Of a stretch of 10,535 nt of DNA, positions 5,971 to 10,535 are shown one piece after another. Position numbers and translations under genes: made by a program. The stretch is from positions 1 to 10,535 of the forward strand of contig JAFSTZ010000429.1 of NCBI GenBank assembly GCA_017445525.1, in the 5' to 3' direction. The notes below the pieces were generated by a model. The model made no database searches. It had not been told where the DNA came from and saw only the letters and a list, made by a program, of their open reading frames with translations. Within the stretch, counting starts at the first letter, position 1, and each line of letters begins with the position of its first letter. This DNA comes from Eubacterium sp. GTDB taxonomy: Bacteria > Bacillota > Clostridia > Lachnospirales > Lachnospiraceae.

Positions 5971-7503
5971 TCATTCTCCGTTCTTCTTTTTGAAGTACAT
6001 AAATACTACCATTCCTACCATGATCAAGGCGATCGGTATAAGCAGCCACAAAAACCTTCCTGCACTCACCAGAGTTCCTGTTGTGGCATTCTCTTCTTCC
6101 CCTGTAGCCTCTGCTTCTGCTGCTTCAGCCTCTGCAGAATCCTCTACTGATGCATCTGTCTCCGAAGAAGCAACCTCTTCCTCCGTCGCAGCCTCTGTAT
6201 CTTCAGCGTCGGCAGTATCTGTTTCTTCTGTTTTCGGTACAACCTGTGCATAGTAGGAAGCAAGCTTTTCGGGATCATTGGTTCCTATTCCAGCTACTCC
6301 GTCAATTACGATATCACCGGTTGCAACATCTCCGGTTCTTCTTACCAAAGCGATGGTTTCAGATTCACGCGAACCTTCTTCTACGTCAACACCCTCCAAT
6401 ATGCTTTCCTCAAATCCCGTATCTGCCATCATAAACGACAGATCATCATACTCCTTTACCTCACCTATGGTACAACCGAATGTAGAACGTTTATTCTTTT
6501 TATATGCGGTATCCGATTTCTCAATAAAGTCTTTTACAAAGGGTTTGAAGCTGTCTCCCAGGAAATACCTCTGAATCCAATCATTAAAAGTAGTCTCACC
6601 ACTGATCACCATCTCGCTTTCGGGACATACATCCATGATTGCCGTACCTGCTCCCGCGCTTTTTGATGTATAAACCTCATAGGATTCTTCCTCTTTGACA
6701 AAATAAACCCCTTTGATCGCCTCTTTTGTATCGTCTGTCCGAGCGATACCGAGCGTGTATGGCTCGCCGTCCAATTCAATATTCTTTATAAATGTATATC
6801 CGCTGTAGAGAACTTCCTTTTTAGCCTTATCATCATTTCCTTTGACAAGCATGAGATCACTTATATATTTCTTTGCGATATTATCCCTGAGAAAAACTGT
6901 ATAAACCGGGATCTTTTCGTTTCCCAATTCATAGAATCTTGCCGCATAAGATGTATTTTGCACACTGTCCTTTTTTGACGATCTGTTAATGGCATACTCA
7001 ACGCCGTTACACTCAAGAGAATCCCTCACGAAAAACACATCACAGATAGGATCGCCGGAAGATGCTTTTCGCGTCGTAAAAAGCTGATTGTAAATATCAT
7101 TATACGGAAGAACGCAATCATAAGTTACTTTTTTCCCATTCTTATCTTTGATAGATTTTTTAGTTGTATTGTATTTGTCCGTTAGCAGCTGAATATCTCT
7201 CAATGCCATACCGGGATCATCCGTACGTTTTACGTACGCTTTGGCATAGGCAAAAACGCATCCACCTTCCATATCAACATCGTCATCAGTTTCCACATCA
7301 GGTCTTATCAGATCCCAATTATCCGAATCCGGCACCCTGTTTCTCCATTCACTTGGAATACCCTTAACGTTTGAATATGAAAACTGAAGATCTGAAATAT
7401 ACTTCCCTTTTGATGCCGCCGAGGCATCTGTCTTTGTTCCGATCATCGGGACGATGCTGAGCATCAGTGCAAGCACCATCGCTAATCCTATCCTTTTCTT
7501 CAT
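5971..7503 (-). CDS. Exported, membrane-anchored repeat protein of unknown function
   Basis: This 510-residue protein has a signal peptide (MKKR, hydrophobic 5-22, likely cleavage after ASA at 27-29) and a C-terminal membrane segment (about 484-503) followed by FKKKNGE. It is probably an outward-facing envelope protein. The ectodomain has two similar units: KYISDL at 34-39 and 212-217, each ending in a motif around RTDD (93-96 and 255-258) followed by A-L/I. A weaker third RTGD lies at 389-392. By memory, the layout resembles a repeat of secreted clostridial proteins (ISD...TTTDPxEAITD); its role is not known to me. A Glu/Ala/Asp/Thr-rich linker (424-472) precedes the anchor. There is no LPXTG and no recognisable catalytic motif. 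A longer frame opens at TTG 7551, but ATG 7503 begins the classic signal peptide. ispF follows 3 nt downstream. Confidence 0.85.
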   Translation of the reverse strand: MKKRIGLAMVLALMLSIVPMIGTKTDASAASKGKYISDLQFSYSNVKGIPSEWRNRVPDSDNWDLIRPDVETDDDVDMEGGCVFAYAKAYVKRTDDPGMALRDIQLLTDKYNTTKKSIKDKNGKKVTYDCVLPYNDIYNQLFTTRKASSGDPICDVFFVRDSLECNGVEYAINRSSKKDSVQNTSYAARFYELGNEKIPVYTVFLRDNIAKKYISDLMLVKGNDDKAKKEVLYSGYTFIKNIELDGEPYTLGIARTDDTKEAIKGVYFVKEEESYEVYTSKSAGAGTAIMDVCPESEMVISGETTFNDWIQRYFLGDSFKPFVKDFIEKSDTAYKKNKRSTFGCTIGEVKEYDDLSFMMADTGFEESILEGVDVEEGSRESETIALVRRTGDVATGDIVIDGVAGIGTNDPEKLASYYAQVVPKTEETDTADAEDTEAATEEEVASSETDASVEDSAEAEAAEAEATGEEENATTGTLVSAGRFLWLLIPIALIMVGMVVFMYFKKKNGE

Positions 7504-7512
7504 AAACAACCA

Positions 7513-7518
7513 TCCTTT
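7513..7518 (-). promoter_or_regulatory. Ribosome binding site supporting the start at 7503
   Basis: AAAGGA on the minus strand lies 9 nt before the ATG at 7503. It is weaker than the AGGAGG sites of the neighbouring genes. It lies inside the longer frame that opens at TTG 7551, where no better site is seen, and the ATG directly begins a lysine-rich signal peptide. Confidence 0.55.
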
Positions 7519-7614
7519 CTGTACAAAAACACGAGTATCTCTCTTAGTCAATTAGCGTTACAATAAAAGCCTTCACTCATATAACCGACATCTGTTCTTT
7601 CCGGTTGCACAAAA

Positions 7615-7642
7615 AACATAATTTTTATAAAAAATTCATCAA
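7615..7642 (-). promoter_or_regulatory. Possible promoter for the repeat protein and ispF
   Basis: On the minus strand, TTGATG (7637-7642) and TATGTT (7615-7620) are separated by 16 AT-rich nucleotides. The implied start near 7608 would give a leader of about 105 nt. A second weak candidate, TTGTAA-N18-GATACT, lies nearer the gene. Neither is strong. The 264-nt gap (7504-7767) otherwise holds the terminator of the upstream gene and no convincing gene. Confidence 0.3.
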
Positions 7643-7734
7643 CTATAGGCAGTCTTCGCTACTCACGCTGTTTGATCTGTGCCATCAATATAGGACAGTA
7701 TTCATAACAATAGGATAGATAGCCGCCAAAAGAA

Positions 7735-7765
7735 ATGAACCCATAATCCCCCTCAATCGGTTCAT
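7735..7765 (-). terminator. Terminator of the propeller-protein gene
   Basis: ATGAACC (7735-7741) and GGTTCAT (7759-7765) form a 7-bp stem with a 17-nt loop, 2 nt after the stop codon at 7768. On the minus strand TTTCTTTT follows directly. The large loop weakens the call, but position and T run fit an intrinsic terminator separating this gene from the repeat-protein/ispF unit. Confidence 0.55.
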
Positions 7766-7767
7766 GT

Positions 7768-10161
7768 TTATACAACGTTTATTGCAACAAACTCTGCTTT
7801 TGCCCGTTTGTAACGATTGTTTTGTGCTGCTGTCAGCTTGATCTGATACAACCCCTTGGGCGCACCCTGTCTTATCGTTACTGTAGTTTTCTTCCCGCTC
7901 TTTTTACTTAATCTGATGTATTTATTTCCATTATGAGGAACCGTATTCACCTTATACTTAACTGCTGTCTTCGCTTTTGCTTTGATCGAAACTTTTTTTG
8001 ACTTGTTCTTCAAGGATGAAGCCTTGATATTTACGATACCGGAAGCAGGCTTTTTAATAACGATGAACTGGTCAACTCTCGGTGCATCCGGTTCCTGCGG
8101 CTGATCCGGATTCTGCGCAGACGGCCATCCCTCCTTTGTTTCTTTCTCAAACTGATAGAAATTCAGTGTTCCGTAACCTTGTTTTGCGTTATAACCGGCA
8201 ACAAGATATTTCGCATCAGCGGAAAAAGCCAAAACGGTAGTTCCCCCTACAAAGTCGGTCAGATGATCTGCCCAAAGAAGTGCACCGTTTTTTGAACTGT
8301 AAACAAATACATCTGAAGCAGTTTTCATGGCAAAATACTTCCCATCCGATGACCAGGCACCGTTCATTCCGCCATTTTGAGTTGCAAACAGTACTTTTCC
8401 TGTTGCAGTCTCCATAACTTCTCCTGTTGCCAAACTATAGGATGATGCTGTATCATTTGCAAAATACAGCATGCTTTCATCCGGTGACATGGAAACATAA
8501 CCTCGTGCCGGTGTATCCAGCACCCATAGCTGTTTTCCTGTTATTGCATCAAGCACACGAAGCGAGCTTTTGGCACATTTTGTGGAAAGAGCGACATACT
8601 TTTTACCAACAGCTATGCTCGTGCCCCACGAACCGATATATGTTTTCCATAGTAATGTTCCGTCATTTACACGGAAGCAGTACAGATGCCCATCACCTGA
8701 CGATGCATATAAAAGACTTCCATCTGTCGAATGATCGATAGTTCTTATCTGTCCATGTAAATGGAATGTCCATAATATCTGATCATTTTTCCAGTCAATA
8801 TAATATAGTTCACCGTCTCCGGAACCAACCGCCAAACGACTTCCGTCATCAGATAAACAACTGGCACGGGATTTGATCGGCCGGCTCTCTCCGGTTTTCT
8901 TTGTAACCCAGTCTATGGCAGGAAAATCTTTTCTGCTATAAAGCTCTTTCCCGGACTGATCATATATCCTCGAAGTGGTAGAGGAGTCATTATCATATCC
9001 GAACTGAGTGGCAATATACTTCCCATCCGGTGTAATATCTACATAAGGAGTCTGAAACTCCATGGGAACACGAGCCAGAGCAGTTCCGTTTATACCAAAA
9101 ATATTCAGATAAGCATTCTTAGCAACCTCAGAAGCCGGGAGATCCGAGTGGAACGGTACTGTCGCAAATACACTTCCATCCTTCGAAGTATCAAAGTAAT
9201 AACCCTGAACACCTATGTCAACAGTAGATGTTTTCTTGTACTGTCGAACAATCATATTCGGCGGAAGAGTAAAATCCTTTGTAACTGTTTTATCTTTCTC
9301 CGGTCTGACAAGAGTGGATGTTACCGGTTTGTCTGCAAAATCCAAAAAAACTTTGTATTGATGCCATGTCTTGTCATACGTATTATATGTAGGATATACC
9401 TTAATAGAGTATTTTCCCTTTTCATCCGTATTTGTCTCCTGCTCCCTCAGGAAACCACCGCTAACCCGGATCCTCGCGTTCTTAACGGGATTTCCTTTAC
9501 TGTCCTTTACCGTACCGGCGATGGTGGCTGTCCTGTTCTTTTCTGCCTCCATGGTTGCTGCGGTATATACGCTGACATCGGACGATATATCCAATGATAT
9601 CTCCTGACCCTTTTTTTCGCCGGATCCGTCCTTCGAATAGTATACTGCAAGATGCTCCTGTATCCCCAGCTTACCTGTATAATCCGAAGTAAAATCACCG
9701 AGTCGGGAAAAAGAAATCGTCATAACACATCTCTGCGTGTCTCCCGCATAGAGATGAAAGTTCATAGGATTCGGGTGAAAGATAACAAACTGCTCCTCCG
9801 TATGTGTTGCCAGCTCTCCGGAGATAATCGGCGTACCGGCTTCCTCCAATCTTACATCATAGGCGGTATTATTAACGACCAACAAATCCCTTGCCAGATC
9901 TCCATCCATGGGTAGCGCTACCGTTTGTGTCGCTTCTCCCCAGATAGACAGCCCGGTCATATCTCCGGTTCCCTGATAAAAGCAAAATGGAGTATCAAAA
10001 ACATCCTCCGGCTTCTCCGACTGATTATCAGCGGAAACCGTATAGGTTTCAGAGAAAGCCGCCAGAGAAATTTTATCATTAATCATAACCCCCGACACTA
10101 CTGAACTGACAGTTAGTACAAGTGCCATAGTTACCGAAGAAACAAAAGATATGATTTTCAT
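7768..10161 (-). CDS. Exported beta-propeller protein with carboxypeptidase-regulatory-like domain
   Basis: This 797-residue protein is probably at the cell surface. A hydrophobic N-terminal segment (about 3-27) acts as signal peptide or anchor; cleavage near 35-45 is uncertain. Residues about 60-200 look like an uncharacterised beta-sandwich. A carboxypeptidase-regulatory-like fold (about 212-256) shows AGTVKDSKGNPVKNARIRV and later TDEKGKYSI. Residues about 315-672 form a PQQ/WD40-type beta-propeller, with repeats such as SDDGSRLAVGSGDGELYYID (436-456), STDGSLLYASSGDGHLYCF (478-496), then LLW, QLW and LLW strands (503-630). A Pro/Asp/Gln linker (680-695) leads to a Lys-rich domain (about 713-797) with GAPKGLYQIKLTAAQN, like domains of Lachnospiraceae surface proteins. 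No LPXTG or catalytic motif is visible; a binding or scaffold role is a guess. GGGAGG lies 6 nt before the ATG. Confidence 0.85.
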   Translation of the reverse strand: MKIISFVSSVTMALVLTVSSVVSGVMINDKISLAAFSETYTVSADNQSEKPEDVFDTPFCFYQGTGDMTGLSIWGEATQTVALPMDGDLARDLLVVNNTAYDVRLEEAGTPIISGELATHTEEQFVIFHPNPMNFHLYAGDTQRCVMTISFSRLGDFTSDYTGKLGIQEHLAVYYSKDGSGEKKGQEISLDISSDVSVYTAATMEAEKNRTATIAGTVKDSKGNPVKNARIRVSGGFLREQETNTDEKGKYSIKVYPTYNTYDKTWHQYKVFLDFADKPVTSTLVRPEKDKTVTKDFTLPPNMIVRQYKKTSTVDIGVQGYYFDTSKDGSVFATVPFHSDLPASEVAKNAYLNIFGINGTALARVPMEFQTPYVDITPDGKYIATQFGYDNDSSTTSRIYDQSGKELYSRKDFPAIDWVTKKTGESRPIKSRASCLSDDGSRLAVGSGDGELYYIDWKNDQILWTFHLHGQIRTIDHSTDGSLLYASSGDGHLYCFRVNDGTLLWKTYIGSWGTSIAVGKKYVALSTKCAKSSLRVLDAITGKQLWVLDTPARGYVSMSPDESMLYFANDTASSYSLATGEVMETATGKVLFATQNGGMNGAWSSDGKYFAMKTASDVFVYSSKNGALLWADHLTDFVGGTTVLAFSADAKYLVAGYNAKQGYGTLNFYQFEKETKEGWPSAQNPDQPQEPDAPRVDQFIVIKKPASGIVNIKASSLKNKSKKVSIKAKAKTAVKYKVNTVPHNGNKYIRLSKKSGKKTTVTIRQGAPKGLYQIKLTAAQNNRYKRAKAEFVAINVV

Positions 10162-10215
10162 GTTTTTCCTCCCTCATTTTTATAACCTTTTTTAGCCGGT
10201 TCACACCTTAGTTAT

Positions 10216-10244
10216 AAAATAACACAATTCTGCAAAAATATCAA
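10216..10244 (-). promoter_or_regulatory. Promoter of the propeller-protein gene (TTGATA-N17-TATTTT)
   Basis: On the minus strand, TTGATA (10239-10244) and TATTTT (10216-10221) are exactly 17 nt apart in an AT-rich stretch. The predicted start near 10209 is about 48 nt before the ATG at 10161. It lies between the tRNA terminator and the gene, so it should give independent transcription. Confidence 0.5.
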
Positions 10245-10270
10245 TACCAAAAAGGCAGATGATGTTCGTA

Positions 10271-10312
10271 CAAAAAAAGCCGAAAATCCGCACATCCTGC
10301 GAACTTTCGGCT
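10271..10312 (-). terminator. Intrinsic terminator of the tRNA-Val/tRNA-Met transcript
   Basis: AGCCGAAA (10278-10285) and TTTCGGCT (10305-10312) pair over 8 bp. An inner CGCA/TGCG helix (10289-10292 with 10298-10301) lies beyond a 3-by-3-nt internal loop. On the minus strand seven T follow the stem directly. It begins 13 nt after the end of tRNA-Met, as expected for the end of a tRNA operon. Confidence 0.88.
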
Positions 10313-10324
10313 ATTCATCTTCAA

Positions 10325-10398
10325 TAGCGGGAACTGGAGTCGAACCAGCGACACCACGGGTATGAACCGTGTGCTCTTACCAACTGAGCTACCCCGCC
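10325..10398 (-). tRNA. tRNA-Met (anticodon CAT), elongator type
   Basis: This 74-nt tRNA has acceptor arms GGCGGGG and TCCCGCT, pairing with G-U at both ends, and discriminator A. The D arm is GCTC/GAGC. The anticodon stem CACGG/CCGTG encloses TTCATAC, with CAT at 10362-10364, and the T arm is GCTGG-TTCGACT-CCAGT. It lacks the initiator features: position 1 pairs and there are no three consecutive G-C pairs next to the anticodon loop. The sequence resembles Firmicute elongator tRNA-Met more than the lysidine-modified tRNA-Ile, which also reads CAT in DNA. CCA is not encoded. Confidence 0.93.
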
Positions 10399-10417
10399 AT
10401 ATAAAGAATGTATAACA

Positions 10418-10440
10418 CCCGGAAGCTTATCGCTTCCGGG
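10418..10440 (-). other. Hairpin in the tRNA-Val/tRNA-Met spacer
   Basis: CCCGGAAGC (10418-10426) and GCTTCCGGG (10432-10440) form a perfect 9-bp GC-rich stem with a 5-nt loop, 4 nt after the 3' end of tRNA-Val. No T run follows on the minus strand (TGTTATACATTC), so it probably does not terminate. A processing signal or partial attenuator is possible. Confidence 0.6.
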
Positions 10441-10444
10441 ATAA

Positions 10445-10517
10445 TGGGGCCTACAGGGCTCGAACCTGTGACCCTCTGCTTGTAAGGCAGATGCTCTCCT
10501 AGCTGAGCTAAGACCCC
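10445..10517 (-). tRNA. tRNA-Val (anticodon TAC)
   Basis: This 73-nt tRNA has acceptor arms GGGGTCT and AGGCCCC (one U-G pair) with discriminator A. The D arm is GCTC/GAGC. The anticodon stem TCTGC/GCAGA encloses CTTACAA, with TAC at 10482-10484, and the T arm is ACAGG-TTCGAGC-CCTGT. CCA is not encoded. It lies 46 nt upstream of tRNA-Met on the same strand with no terminator between, so the two are cotranscribed. No promoter is visible in the last 18 bases, so the operon probably continues beyond the window. Confidence 0.96.
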
Positions 10518-10535
10518 ACTCACTCGCATTATTAT

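Noticed and set aside
6080..6240. Repetitive Ser/Ala-rich plus-strand frame over the acidic linker region
   Set aside because: It is the mirror of the Glu/Ala/Thr-rich linker codons of the minus-strand gene, not a tandem DNA repeat or separate gene.
7504..7551. Longer start at TTG for the repeat protein (16 extra residues)
   Set aside because: It would place a charged extension before a textbook signal peptide; the ATG at 7503 has its own ribosome binding site.
9148..9597. 149-codon plus-strand open frame within the propeller-protein gene
   Set aside because: Antisense to a gene with clear propeller repeats; Cys/Arg-rich, with no recognisable domain and no clear ribosome binding site.
1..10535. 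Mobile element, CRISPR array, toxin-antitoxin or phage defence system
   Set aside because: No transposase, integrase, nuclease, helicase or regularly spaced repeats were seen; tRNA genes have no adjacent integrase or duplicated 3' ends in the window.

Overview
The window looks like chromosomal DNA of an anaerobic Firmicute, most likely a Lachnospiraceae (Butyrivibrio/Roseburia-like) bacterium. This is judged from strong AGGAGG-type ribosome binding sites, GC in the mid-40s by eye, tRNAs without encoded CCA, and secreted proteins whose domains resemble Lachnospiraceae surface proteins. The species is inference. No phage, transposon, CRISPR array or defence system was seen. All protein genes and the rRNA operon lie on the minus strand; the one plus-strand gene is a tRNA-Leu.

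Left end (1-293): the first bases of a 16S rRNA gene leave the window at position 1. Behind them lie a structured leader with a boxA-like element and a near-consensus rRNA promoter (TTGACA-N17-TAATAT) with an A/T-rich upstream element. Next, all reading toward the rRNA operon, come cytidine deaminase (cdd), ribosomal protein L11 methyltransferase (prmA, with an expanded acidic middle) and a lipoprotein polysaccharide deacetylase with an Ig-like domain.

Middle (3178-5500): a two-gene trpE-trpG unit encodes both subunits of anthranilate synthase. No other trp gene is adjacent, and the leader is too short for a T-box or attenuator. Its promoter is back-to-back with that of tRNA-Leu(TAG); the two -35 hexamers are the arms of a 9-bp inverted repeat. 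A 13-bp hairpin serves as a shared terminator between the convergent tRNA-Leu and ispF.

Right half (5500-10161): ispF (isoprenoid precursor synthesis) follows, by only 3 nt, a gene for an exported, C-terminally membrane-anchored protein with internal ISDL/RTDD repeats and unknown function. Upstream, separated by a likely terminator, is a 797-residue exported protein with a carboxypeptidase-regulatory-like domain, a PQQ/WD40-type beta-propeller and a lysine-rich C-terminal domain.

Right end (10278-10517): a minus-strand tRNA pair, tRNA-Val(TAC) then tRNA-Met(CAT), ends in a strong intrinsic terminator. The pair probably continues upstream beyond the window.

Most of the window is housekeeping. 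The least understood parts are the two secreted proteins, the coupling of one of them to ispF, and the mirrored promoter between trpE and tRNA-Leu.
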